Position numbers and translations under genes: made by a program. Below, piece after piece: positions 1 to 7,212 of a stretch of DNA of 28,997 nt; the stretch's first letter is position 1; each line of letters opens with the position of its first letter. The stretch spans positions 1 to 28,997 of the forward strand of contig NZ_CALIBB010000092.1 in assembly GCF_938045595.1 (NCBI RefSeq), written 5' to 3'. The DNA is from an uncultured Campylobacter sp. GTDB taxonomy: Bacteria > Campylobacterota > Campylobacteria > Campylobacterales > Campylobacteraceae. The notes beneath the pieces were generated by a model. The model had not been told where the DNA came from. It did not search any database and worked only from the letters and a program-made list of their open reading frames with translations.

Positions 1-842
1 AATTCCGGATTTGAATCAAGCTTTAGCGAAAACTCGATCAAATGTTTATTTTCGCCGCGCTCGCCCGTCGCTCCACTTCGCAAAACAAATCCCCCATGTG
101 GGATACCGCCATGCTCTTTTTTTAGCGTTTCAAGACTTACGAAATGCACGCTCGTGTCGTAGTCGGCGAAGTAATTCGGCATCGTTTTTATCTCTCGCTC
201 GATGCGCGCTTTATCGGCGCCGTCCTCGGCTACGACATAGCACTCGCGCAGGTGTTTTTCACGCGTGCTAAGTCTCGGGTTTTCGCCCGCACGAACTCGC
301 TTCAAGGCGCTTTCTATCGGCACGGTGTATTGGCGCGCGTCCACAACGCCCTCGATCCTGCGGATAGCGTCGGAGTGGCCTTGACTCACACCTTTACCCC
401 AAAACGTATAACTGCTGCCGTTTTGCAGCACGCTCTCGCCAAATAGGCGGCTTAGCGAAAACAGTCCCGGATCCCAGCCCACGGCGATGATGCCTACATT
501 TCCGCCCGCTTTGGCTGCGGCGTCTACCGCGGCGAAGTGCTCCGGGATTTTTGCATGCGTATCGAAGCTATCGACGACGTTAAAGCTCCGCGCAAACTCG
601 GGCGTCTGCGTCGGTAGATCCGTCGCGCTACCGCCGCAAAGCACCAAAACATCGAATTCGCCCTTGTGCGATAAAATTTCATCCGCGCTAAATACCGGAG
701 CGCCGCATGTTTTTACTTCGCTTGGATTTCTGCGGCTAAAAACCGCCGAAAGCTGCAAATCCATGCTATTTCGCGCGGCAAGCTCTACGCCGCGACCTAA
801 ATTTCCATATCCCAAAACCGCTATTTTTATTTTTTCGCTCAT
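1..842 (-). CDS. ddh: meso-diaminopimelate D-dehydrogenase, 3' end outside window
   Basis: Catalyses the reversible NADPH-dependent reductive amination of tetrahydrodipicolinate to meso-diaminopimelate, a one-step route to the lysine and peptidoglycan precursor. Reading the minus strand from ATG at 842 gives 280 codons without a stop. The N-terminus has the Rossmann motif VLGYGNLGRGVE. Further along are FSRRNPS, LCGGSATDLPTQ, GWDPGLFSLSRLF, FWGKGVSQGHSDAIRRIEGV and MPNYFADY, all in family order, ending at LKLDSNPE. The family is usually about 325 residues, so roughly 45 C-terminal residues lie off the left edge. AAGGAT sits six bases before the ATG. It follows valS and a small membrane-protein gene in the same direction and may share their transcript. 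The plus-strand open frames across this stretch are shadows. Identity is very secure. Confidence 0.96.
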   Translation of the reverse strand, partial: MSEKIKIAVLGYGNLGRGVELAARNSMDLQLSAVFSRRNPSEVKTCGAPVFSADEILSHKGEFDVLVLCGGSATDLPTQTPEFARSFNVVDSFDTHAKIPEHFAAVDAAAKAGGNVGIIAVGWDPGLFSLSRLFGESVLQNGSSYTFWGKGVSQGHSDAIRRIEGVVDARQYTVPIESALKRVRAGENPRLSTREKHLRECYVVAEDGADKARIEREIKTMPNYFADYDTSVHFVSLETLKKEHGGIPHGGFVLRSGATGERGENKHLIEFSLKLDSNPE

Positions 843-902
843 TTTTTATCCTTGATAAATTTTAAAATTTAGCGCGTAAAACGGCGCGCCGCCGATGAAA
901 TT

Positions 903-1049
903 TTACCTCAGTAGGAAATAATAAATCACGTATAACCAACTTAAAAATCCGTGGATTATCGCCCACATTATGCTTTTATTGACTCCCCATGATAGTGCGA
1001 CGGCTATGACCGTGCCTAATGTAAATCCACCGATACTACCTTTTGACAT
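903..1049 (-). CDS. 48-residue conserved-looking small membrane protein
   Basis: A short frame starting at ATG 1049 and ending at TAA 903, with AAGGAGA seven bases upstream of the start. The product opens MSKGSIGGFTLGTVIAVALS and then has a motif of the form SWGVNKSIMWAIIHGFLSW followed by LYVIYYFLLR. It reads as one or two short membrane segments, roughly residues 7-20 and 27-46, with almost no soluble part. I recall similar 40-50-residue proteins with SW..N.SI.WAI.HG..GW.YV.YY patterns in many bacteria, but I know no function. It lies 40 bases after valS and 60 bases before ddh, all on the minus strand, so co-transcription is plausible. The good ribosome site and protein-like composition support a real gene. 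Confidence 0.8.
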   Translation of the reverse strand: MSKGSIGGFTLGTVIAVALSWGVNKSIMWAIIHGFLSWLYVIYYFLLR

Positions 1050-1089
1050 ATTTTTCTCCTTGATTTAAATTTAGACTCAAACGAGCGGA

Positions 1090-4000
1090 CTACTCACCAA
1101 ACGCCTTTAGCTCGTCACATACTTTGGCGAATTTTTCCTGCGCGCTTTGCAGCCCTTCGCGGTTTGCGGCGACGACGTCAGCGGGCGCGGAGGAGATAAA
1201 TTTTTCATTGCCAAGCATTGCAGAGAGCTTTTCGATCTCTTTTTGCAGCTTTGCTTTTTGCGCGTTAAGACGCGAAATCACGCCGCTAAGATCGACCCCC
1301 TCAAGCGGCACGAAGCTTTCTAACCTCTCGCTCACGTCGCGGGCGGAATTTGCGATGTTTTGCTGCGTAAATTCCACCTCGTCCACCTTGGCAAGCGTTT
1401 TGATGTAGTCCGCGGCGGCGCTTAGATCGACTGCCGATTTGACGTAGGCTTTTGCTACGCGCGCATTGCCGAGCTCGATCGTCGCCTTTGCGCGGCGAAT
1501 GCTAACGATCGCTTCGATAACGAGCGAAAATAGCTCTTCGATCCGCTCGTCGCGCCCACCCGGCTGCGGGTATCGCATCACCATGATGGAGCGCGCGTCT
1601 TGCAGCTTCGTGCCGCTTAGCTCCTGATACAGATACTCGCTTAGAAACGGCATAAACGGGCTTAGCAGCTTCATCGCTTCTTTAAAAATCATCCCCAGCT
1701 CGCCTATCGCGGCCTTGTCCGCCTTGCTAAGCTCAATGCCCCAGTCGCAAAACTCGTCCCAAAAAAACTTATAAAGCTCTGTCGCAGCGTCGTTGAAGCG
1801 ATATTCGTCTAAATTTTCCCGCACCGCGCCCACGCAGCAGTTAAAGCGCGAAAGCATATATTTGCCGAGGCTCGTTTTGATCCGCGCCGCGTCTAAATCG
1901 TCGAATTTAGAGGCGTTTAAAAGCAAAAATTTGCTCGCGTTATAGAGCTTATTCGTAAAATTTCGGTAAATCAAAAGCTTATCGTCGCTAAGGCGCAGAT
2001 CGCGCCCCTGTACGCACAAAATCGTAAGGGTAAAGCGCAAAATATCGGCGCTAAATTCGTCTATTTTTAGCAGCGGATCGACTACGTTTTTGCTCGATTT
2101 GCTCATCTTTTTGCCATCTTTGTCCTTAACTAAGGCGTGCAGGTAGATGTCGCGAAACGGCAGCTCGCCCATAGCGTTTTGGCACTGAAACATCATGCGC
2201 GCGACCCAGAAAAACAAAATGTCAAAGCCGGTAATCAGCATGGTATTTGGATAAAATTCGCTCAAATCCTCCTCAAACCACTTCTCGTTTTTCAGAGCCT
2301 CGCCGTTGCCCCAACCAAGCGTGCTGATCGGCCAAAGGCCGCTTGAAAACCATGTATCGAGCACGTCGGGATCTTGAGTAAAATTTTTGCCGCCGCATTT
2401 CGGACAGACATCGGGGGCTTCTCGCTCATCGGCCCACTGATGGCCACAGTCGCAGTAAAACACGGGAATTCTATGCCCCCACCACAGCTGACGGCTGATA
2501 CACCAGTCCTTCAGCTCGCGCATCCAGGCGTTGAAGCTATTGATCCAGTGCTTCGGGAAAAATTCCGCCTCGCTGGAATTTACCTTAGAGATCGCCTCTT
2601 TTGCGATATCTGCGCGCACGAACCACTGCTGCGAGATGTACGGCTCGACGACGTTTTTGCAGCGGTAGCAGTAGCCGACTTGATTTTCGTAGTCCTCGAT
2701 TTTTTCGATAAAGCCCAGCCTCTCAAGCTCCGCTACGATCTGATCGCGCGCGGCAAGTCGCTCTAGGCCTTGAAATTTGCCGCACTGCTCGTTTAAAATT
2801 CCTTTTTCGTCAAATACCGTGATAAACTCCAACTCGTGGCGCTTGCCGACCTCGTAGTCGTTGGTATCGTGCGCGGGCGTGACCTTCACGGCGCCCGTTC
2901 CGAAGCTCATATCGACGTATTCGTCGGCGATGATCTCTATCTCGCGGCCGATTAGCGGCAGCACTACTTTTTTACCGATCAAATTTTTATAGCGTTCGTC
3001 CGCTGGATTTACCATCACCGCAGTGTCGCCGAAGTAGGTTTCGGGGCGCGTCGTAGCCACTACGATATACGGCAAATTCTCGCTTTGATAGGCTTCGTTG
3101 GACTGGATTTTTTCTTGCTCACGCACGAGTAGTGCGCTCCCGTCGCCAAAATCCACTCCGCCTCGCCTCTCTTTGCGATAATTCGCCTCGCCCTTTTGGA
3201 TTAAATTTTGCGCCTCGTTCGCCTCATTCGCGCTCGCCTTGCAACCCACAAATTCATCGCACGATACTTCGGCTTGCTTGCTTAAATTTAATGCAAAATT
3301 CTCGCTCGAATTTGCCGCTAAATTTTGCTCGCTTGATGAACCATCCGTTCTATCTGCGCTCGCAAAATTCTGCACAACCTGCAAATCTTCATCGCGATAC
3401 TTTGCCTCGTCATTTTGAGTTAAATTTGAAACAGAATTTTTATTTAAATTTGGTGCTCGGCATCCATTTAAATTTGATAAATTTTGTCCGTCCGCAAAGT
3501 AGTAACGCAAATAATAAAGCTTGCCCTTGTTCTCCTTGTGCTCGACCTCTACATCGCTTAGCGCGCCGTCGTGCGTGCACCAGTTTACCATGTAGTTTCC
3601 GCGCACGATGAGCCCCGCGTTGTATAAGCTTACGAATGCTTTGCGAACGGCGTTTTTAAGCCCCTCATCCATCGTAAAGCGCTGTCTGCTCCACGCAGGC
3701 GTGACGCCAAGGCGCTTCATCTGCTTTACGATCTGCCCGCCGCTTTGCTCCTTCCAGTGCCAAACGTGCTTTAAAAACTCCTCGCGCCCTATCTCTTCTT
3801 TTTTGATCCCTTGCGCCAAAAGCTCGCGCTCGACGACGTTTTGCGTCGCAATGCCTGCGTGGTCTAACCCCGGCTGCCACAGCGTTTTGTAACCGTCCAT
3901 TCGCTTGTATCGCGTCATAATATCTTGCAATGTAAAAGTTAGCGAGTGCCCGATATGAAGCACTCCGGTGACGTTAGGAGGTGGCATCATAATGCAAAAG

Positions 4001-4113
4001 TTTTTGCCTTTTTGCTGGATATCTTTATTGCCGTCGATCTCGAAATAACCGCGCTGCTCCCAAATTTTATAAAAGCTCTCCTCTACGGCTTTCGCGTCGT
4101 AAAAATCTGCCAT
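1090..4113 (-). CDS. valS: valyl-tRNA synthetase with a large insert in the editing domain
   Basis: Class I aminoacyl-tRNA synthetase that charges tRNA-Val and edits Thr-tRNA-Val. Visible marks are the HIGH box (HIGH, residues 53-56, within PPPNVTGVLHIGHS), the editing-domain motif ATTRPET (353-359), GTGAVKVTPAHD (about 406-416), CISRQLWWGHRIP (538-550), a zinc-like CDCGHQW...CPKCG stretch (554-574) and KMSKS (669-673). A coiled-coil tail is evident near the C-terminus (LNAQKAKLQKEIEKLSAML). The protein is 1007 residues where about 870 is usual. The excess is a single Asn/Ser/Glu/Ala-rich segment at about 209-346, between KLYYLRY and the TTRPET motif. Both flanks are normal and the reading frame is intact, so the gene is probably functional. 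AGGG precedes the ATG at 4113. It is transcribed divergently from the metQ-like gene. Confidence 0.97.
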   Translation of the reverse strand: MADFYDAKAVEESFYKIWEQRGYFEIDGNKDIQQKGKNFCIMMPPPNVTGVLHIGHSLTFTLQDIMTRYKRMDGYKTLWQPGLDHAGIATQNVVERELLAQGIKKEEIGREEFLKHVWHWKEQSGGQIVKQMKRLGVTPAWSRQRFTMDEGLKNAVRKAFVSLYNAGLIVRGNYMVNWCTHDGALSDVEVEHKENKGKLYYLRYYFADGQNLSNLNGCRAPNLNKNSVSNLTQNDEAKYRDEDLQVVQNFASADRTDGSSSEQNLAANSSENFALNLSKQAEVSCDEFVGCKASANEANEAQNLIQKGEANYRKERRGGVDFGDGSALLVREQEKIQSNEAYQSENLPYIVVATTRPETYFGDTAVMVNPADERYKNLIGKKVVLPLIGREIEIIADEYVDMSFGTGAVKVTPAHDTNDYEVGKRHELEFITVFDEKGILNEQCGKFQGLERLAARDQIVAELERLGFIEKIEDYENQVGYCYRCKNVVEPYISQQWFVRADIAKEAISKVNSSEAEFFPKHWINSFNAWMRELKDWCISRQLWWGHRIPVFYCDCGHQWADEREAPDVCPKCGGKNFTQDPDVLDTWFSSGLWPISTLGWGNGEALKNEKWFEEDLSEFYPNTMLITGFDILFFWVARMMFQCQNAMGELPFRDIYLHALVKDKDGKKMSKSSKNVVDPLLKIDEFSADILRFTLTILCVQGRDLRLSDDKLLIYRNFTNKLYNASKFLLLNASKFDDLDAARIKTSLGKYMLSRFNCCVGAVRENLDEYRFNDAATELYKFFWDEFCDWGIELSKADKAAIGELGMIFKEAMKLLSPFMPFLSEYLYQELSGTKLQDARSIMVMRYPQPGGRDERIEELFSLVIEAIVSIRRAKATIELGNARVAKAYVKSAVDLSAAADYIKTLAKVDEVEFTQQNIANSARDVSERLESFVPLEGVDLSGVISRLNAQKAKLQKEIEKLSAMLGNEKFISSAPADVVAANREGLQSAQEKFAKVCDELKAFGE
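3421..3492 (-). repeat. degenerate 24-base tandem repeat inside the valS insert
   Basis: The plus-strand word TAAATTTG begins at 3421, 3445 and 3469, exactly 24 bases apart. In the protein this gives eight-residue units SNLNGCRA, PNLNKNSV and SNLTQNDE. The other TAAATTT words in the insert (3202, 3283, 3319) keep the same reading phase and encode Asn-Leu. A second degenerate pair is NLTQNDEAKYRDE (residues 230-242) and NLIQKGEANYRKE (303-315), with 8 of 13 residues identical. Confidence 0.7.
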
Positions 4114-4195
4114 TTTTAGCCCTTTTTTAAAATTTTAAATTTTGCGATTTTAGCGGAATTTATGTAAAGCGCTCATTAAAGCGTGCCAATTCTGC

Positions 4196-4201
4196 ATTAT
4201 A
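4196..4201 (-). promoter_or_regulatory. candidate -10 box for valS
   Basis: The minus strand reads TATAAT here, about 83 bases upstream of the valS ATG. There is no good -35 hexamer at 16-18 bases, which is normal for Campylobacter sigma-70 promoters. Confidence 0.45.
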
Positions 4202-4287
4202 CAATAAAATGTAGTATTTAAATATATATAAAAATATCGAATTTTAGAATATTTTAGATAAAATTTTAAAAAATCATATAAAAACAC

Positions 4288-4316
4288 TTGACATTAAAAA
4301 TTCTACCTGCTATAAT
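4288..4316 (+). promoter_or_regulatory. perfect consensus sigma-70 promoter for the metQ-like gene
   Basis: TTGACA at 4288-4293, a 17-base spacer, and TATAAT at 4311-4316, with TG at 4308-4309 making an extended -10. All twelve hexamer bases match the general bacterial consensus. A start site near 4323 would leave a leader of about 24 bases before the ATG at 4347, with AAGGA at 4336-4340. Confidence 0.85.
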
Positions 4317-4346
4317 ACCGCGAAATTTTAACCAAAAGGATTAAAT

Positions 4347-5123
4347 ATGAAGAAATTTCTTCTCGCTTCGCTTCTTAGCGCCAGCGTCGTCAGCTTCGCT
4401 CTTGCCGAAAAAATCGTAGTCGCCGCTACTCCGATACCGCATGCCGAAATTTTAGAGCAGATTAAGCCTGATCTAAAAGCCCAAGGCTACGATCTTGAGG
4501 TCAAGGTTTTCAACGACTACGTAACCCCGAACCTCGCTACCGATAGCGGCGACGTAGATGCCGGATTTTTCCAACATGTGCCGTATATGGAGGAATTTAA
4601 CGCTAATAAAGGCACAAAATTAAAAGCGACCGTGGGCGTGCATTTAGAGCCGATGGGCATCTACAGCCATAAGATTAAAAATTTAAAAGATCTTAAAAAC
4701 GGCGCCAAAGTTGCCGTGCCAAACGATCCGACTAACGAAAGCCGCGCTCTTGATCTGCTCGTAGTCGCGGGGCTCATCGAAGTAGATCAAAACGCCAAGC
4801 TTCGCACGCCGTTAGATGTCACGAAAAATCCTAAAAATTTAGAAATTTTAGAGCTTGAAGGCGCCGCGCTTCCACGCACCCTGGGCGATGTCGATATTGC
4901 GGTTATCAACTCAAATTTTGCCTTTAACGCAAATTTAAACCCGATCAAAGATTCGCTATTTTTAGAAAAGGCTGAGGGCAACCCTTACACAAATGTCATC
5001 AGTGTTAAAGAAGGCAACGAAAACAGCCCTAAAATCAAGGCGCTAGATAAAGCGATCCAAAGCGAAAAGGTGAAAAAGTTTATCGAGACGCAATATAAAG
5101 GCGCAATCATTCCATCGTTTTAA
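4347..5123 (+). CDS. metQ: MetQ/NlpA-family periplasmic substrate-binding protein (probable methionine ABC transporter component)
   Basis: Periplasmic binding component of a methionine-type ABC importer. Residues 1-20 form a signal peptide ending in SFALA, with likely cleavage before EKIVVAATPIPHAEIL. The NlpA-family features are the ATPIPHAEIL start of the mature domain, FNDYVTPNLATDSGDVDAGFFQH, GIYSHK, VAVPNDPTNESRAL, LEGAALPRTLGDVDIAVINSN and a conserved C-terminus. The 258-residue length is usual. There is no cysteine after the signal peptide, so unlike most NlpA proteins it is probably soluble rather than a lipoprotein. No MetN ATPase or MetI permease lies next to it, so the partner genes are elsewhere. 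It has a perfect consensus promoter and its own downstream hairpin, so it is probably monocistronic and strongly expressed. Substrate is inferred from family only. Confidence 0.88.
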   Translation: MKKFLLASLLSASVVSFALAEKIVVAATPIPHAEILEQIKPDLKAQGYDLEVKVFNDYVTPNLATDSGDVDAGFFQHVPYMEEFNANKGTKLKATVGVHLEPMGIYSHKIKNLKDLKNGAKVAVPNDPTNESRALDLLVVAGLIEVDQNAKLRTPLDVTKNPKNLEILELEGAALPRTLGDVDIAVINSNFAFNANLNPIKDSLFLEKAEGNPYTNVISVKEGNENSPKIKALDKAIQSEKVKKFIETQYKGAIIPSF

Positions 5124-5138
5124 CTCCTCCTCTTTTTA

Positions 5139-5167
5139 AAATTCGGCGCAGGATTCGCGCCGAATTT
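5139..5167 (+). terminator. hairpin after the metQ-like gene
   Basis: An 11-base perfect stem, AAATTCGGCGC at 5139-5149 and its complement at 5157-5167, closes a 7-base loop. The 3' side ends in only TTT, so it is a strong hairpin but a weak intrinsic terminator. Confidence 0.55.
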
Positions 5168-5201
5168 GCTGGCATTCGCTATTTTGTTTACTATCTTTTT
5201 T

Positions 5202-5207
5202 TATAAT
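5202..5207 (+). promoter_or_regulatory. candidate -10 box for peb4
   Basis: TATAAT preceded by a run of seven T residues and no clear -35 box, the typical Campylobacter arrangement. It lies 31 bases upstream of the peb4 ATG, which has AAAGGA at 5228-5232. Confidence 0.6.
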
Positions 5208-5238
5208 TGCGCGAAATTTACCGAATAAAGGAAAAATA

Positions 5239-6063
5239 ATGAAAAGAATTTTATCTTTCAGCTTTGTTGCCGCTATGGCTATATCTTCGCTTAATGCAGG
5301 CGTTTTGGCTACTGCAAAAGACGCAAATATCACTATTACGGATGAGGATGTCGCACCGTTTTTGGCTCAAGGTATGCAGCACGGCGGACAGGAACCAACC
5401 GCCGATGAGAAGAAAAAACTAATCGACGATCTAATCAAATACAAACTTCTAATCGCAGAGGCGAAAAAATCAGGTATTGAAAACAGCGACGAATATAAAC
5501 ATCAGCTAGAGCTTGCTAAAGATGGCATTGCATTTAATCTATGGCAACGCGAGCAAGCTAAAGACGTAAGCGTCAGCGACGAGGAAGCTAAAAAAATTTA
5601 TGATGAAAATAAACAAAATTTCATGCAACCAGATTCCGTTACCGCAAGTCATATCTTAGTAGCAGACGAAAAGGCTGCTAAAAACGCGATTGCGAAGCTA
5701 TCAAAAGTCAAAAAAGAGAATTTAAAAGAGGAATTTAATAAGCTAGCTAAAGAAATTTCAATCGATCCAAGTGCTAAAGAAAACGGTGGCGATTTGGGCT
5801 CTTTTGGCAAAGGGATGATGGTGCCGGAGTTTGAAAAAGCAGCGTTTGCACTAAAAGATGGTGAGATGAGCAAAACGCCGGTAAAGACACAATTCGGATA
5901 TCATATCATCTATAAAGAGGGTAGCAAAAAGGCTGAGACTATGCCGTTTGAAAAGGTAAAAGATCTCATCAAAAATCAGCTACTTCCAAGCAAAGTAAAC
6001 AAAAAAATCGATGACAAGGCTAATGAGCTATTCGGCAAACTAAACATCGAATACGCAAAATAG
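5239..6063 (+). CDS. peb4: PEB4/SurA-like periplasmic peptidyl-prolyl cis-trans isomerase chaperone
   Basis: Periplasmic parvulin-type chaperone that helps outer-membrane proteins fold; the C. jejuni homologue is the antigen PEB4 (Cj0596). Residues 1-20 are a signal peptide cleaved after SSLNA. Residues about 25-130 form a helical SurA/PrsA-like arm. The parvulin domain spans about 134-228, with ASHIL at 136-140, GGDLGSFGKGMMVPEFE at 183-199 and FGYHIIY at 219-225. A final helical segment follows (MPFEKVKDLIKNQLLP). The length of 274 residues is close to that of PEB4 as I remember it. The start is fixed by AAAGGA and the signal peptide. It stands alone between two hairpins. Confidence 0.93.
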   Translation: MKRILSFSFVAAMAISSLNAGVLATAKDANITITDEDVAPFLAQGMQHGGQEPTADEKKKLIDDLIKYKLLIAEAKKSGIENSDEYKHQLELAKDGIAFNLWQREQAKDVSVSDEEAKKIYDENKQNFMQPDSVTASHILVADEKAAKNAIAKLSKVKKENLKEEFNKLAKEISIDPSAKENGGDLGSFGKGMMVPEFEKAAFALKDGEMSKTPVKTQFGYHIIYKEGSKKAETMPFEKVKDLIKNQLLPSKVNKKIDDKANELFGKLNIEYAK

Positions 6064-6072
6064 TTTAATTTT

Positions 6073-6149
6073 AAGGCGCGAGGCTATTAAATTTATATGC
6101 AAGTTCGCTGCGGCAGTAACTTGTAGGGATAAATTTTAGCCCGCGCCTT
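6073..6149 (+). repeat. palindromic element A after peb4, possible terminator
   Basis: Outer arms AAGGCGCG (6073-6080) and CGCGCCTT (6142-6149) are exact complements. Inside them GGCTA pairs with TAGCC and AAATTTA with TAAATTT, and at the centre CAAGTT (6100-6105) pairs with AACTTG (6118-6123). The 3' side runs into TGTTTTATATA, so it could end peb4 transcription. The left half contains GGCTATTAAATTTA (6082-6095), found identically at 18081-18094. Confidence 0.75.
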
Positions 6150-6297
6150 TGTTTTATATACGCTAAATTTTGTGAAATTTTAAGATCACTCTTGTATTGC
6201 CGGGTTGTTAAATTTCAAACTTATTTGCTTTGCTGATGCTAAATTCCGCGAAATTTTAAGCGGAGCCGGTTTTTACACATTAAATCAAGGAATTCAA

Positions 6298-6897
6298 ATG
6301 CTTTCTAATATCGTAAATTTTATCGTAGAATTTGTCGCGGGCTGGGGATACCTTGGCATTTTTGTGATGATGTTTTTAGAAAGCAGCTTCTTTCCCTTCC
6401 CAAGTGAAGTAGTGATGATCCCTGCAGGCTATCTGGCCTCAAAATCGCAGATGAGCTTTGTTATAGCATTTGTTTGTGGGCTTGGCGGCAGCATCACCGG
6501 CGCGCTGTTTAATTACTATCTATGCTACTTTTTTGGACGTAAGATTATCGCTAAATACGGCAAATACGTAGGCATTACCGAGGAGAAATTTGCAAAATTC
6601 GAAGCTTTTTTTAACCGCCATGGCGAAATTTCAACGTTTAACTGCCGCCTAATCCCAGGTATTCGTCAATACATCAGCCTTCCTGCGGGGCTTGCAAAGA
6701 TGAATGTCGCGCGCTTCGTGCTATTTACTGGGCTTGGAGCTGCGATTTGGACATTAATACTTATGAGCTTGGGATATTTCATCGGCGAAAACGAGGAGCT
6801 AATCAAGCAAGATCTGCATCTAATTACGATCGCTCTGTTCGCTGTCGTCATTATAATCTCGCTCCTATATGTTTATTTTATAAAACGCAAAAAATAG
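6298..6897 (+). CDS. DedA-family (SNARE-associated/VTT domain) inner-membrane protein
   Basis: Polytopic inner-membrane protein of the DedA family, members of which act in undecaprenyl-phosphate or phospholipid flipping and membrane homeostasis. Visible marks are FLESSFFPFPSEVVMIPAGYLA (residues about 27-47), a glycine-rich membrane segment GLGGSITGALFNYYL, GRKIIAKYGKYVG, FNRHGE, and the signature RLIPGIRQYISLPAGLAKM (117-135), followed by two further membrane helices and a basic tail. The frame is open from a TTG at 6205, but ATG 6298 has AAGGA seven bases upstream and gives the usual DedA N-terminus, so I start there (199 residues). The specific substrate cannot be read from sequence. No obvious operon partner. 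Confidence 0.9.
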   Translation: MLSNIVNFIVEFVAGWGYLGIFVMMFLESSFFPFPSEVVMIPAGYLASKSQMSFVIAFVCGLGGSITGALFNYYLCYFFGRKIIAKYGKYVGITEEKFAKFEAFFNRHGEISTFNCRLIPGIRQYISLPAGLAKMNVARFVLFTGLGAAIWTLILMSLGYFIGENEELIKQDLHLITIALFAVVIIISLLYVYFIKRKK

Positions 6898-7212
6898 TTC
6901 CACGCCAGTAAATACAAATACAATGAAAAATTCCATTTTATCGCCTTTAAGTTCAAATTTTTCAAATTATAATTTAAGCTAAACAAGAATTTTTATAATT
7001 TCACTTTCATAATCTGCGTGCAATACGATATTTCTATTAGAGTGTAATTATGCCTTAGTAGCGAATTCCAAAATATTTTTTAAGTAAAATTCTATTTAAA
7101 GCCTTAAACAATCATACTAATTTCTAAATTTTAATTTTTCGTTACGTTTTAAGCTGCTTTTAATACTAAAAGCTTTAAAATTCCATTAACAATTTCAACG
7201 AAAGGACTTATT
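6898..7212. other. 315-base AT-rich spacer before aspA
   Basis: No convincing gene. It is markedly more AT-rich than its neighbours. TATAAT occurs at 6968-6973 and 6994-6999, but over 200 bases from aspA; nearer candidates such as TAATACT around 7159 are weak. The aspA promoter is probably here but I cannot place it. Confidence 0.6.

Noticed and set aside
11..855. Three plus-strand open frames across the left edge
   Set aside because: They are antisense to the clear ddh frame and have no family resemblance.
1124..3892. Several plus-strand open frames, one of 159 codons over the valS insert
   Set aside because: Antisense shadows of valS; no ribosome sites or recognisable motifs.
4321..4346. 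Possible SAM or other methionine riboswitch before the metQ-like gene
   Set aside because: The predicted leader is only about 24 bases, too short for any known methionine-class riboswitch.
6205..6297. 31-codon N-terminal extension of the DedA gene from TTG
   Set aside because: ATG 6298 has AAGGA at the right distance and gives the usual DedA N-terminus.
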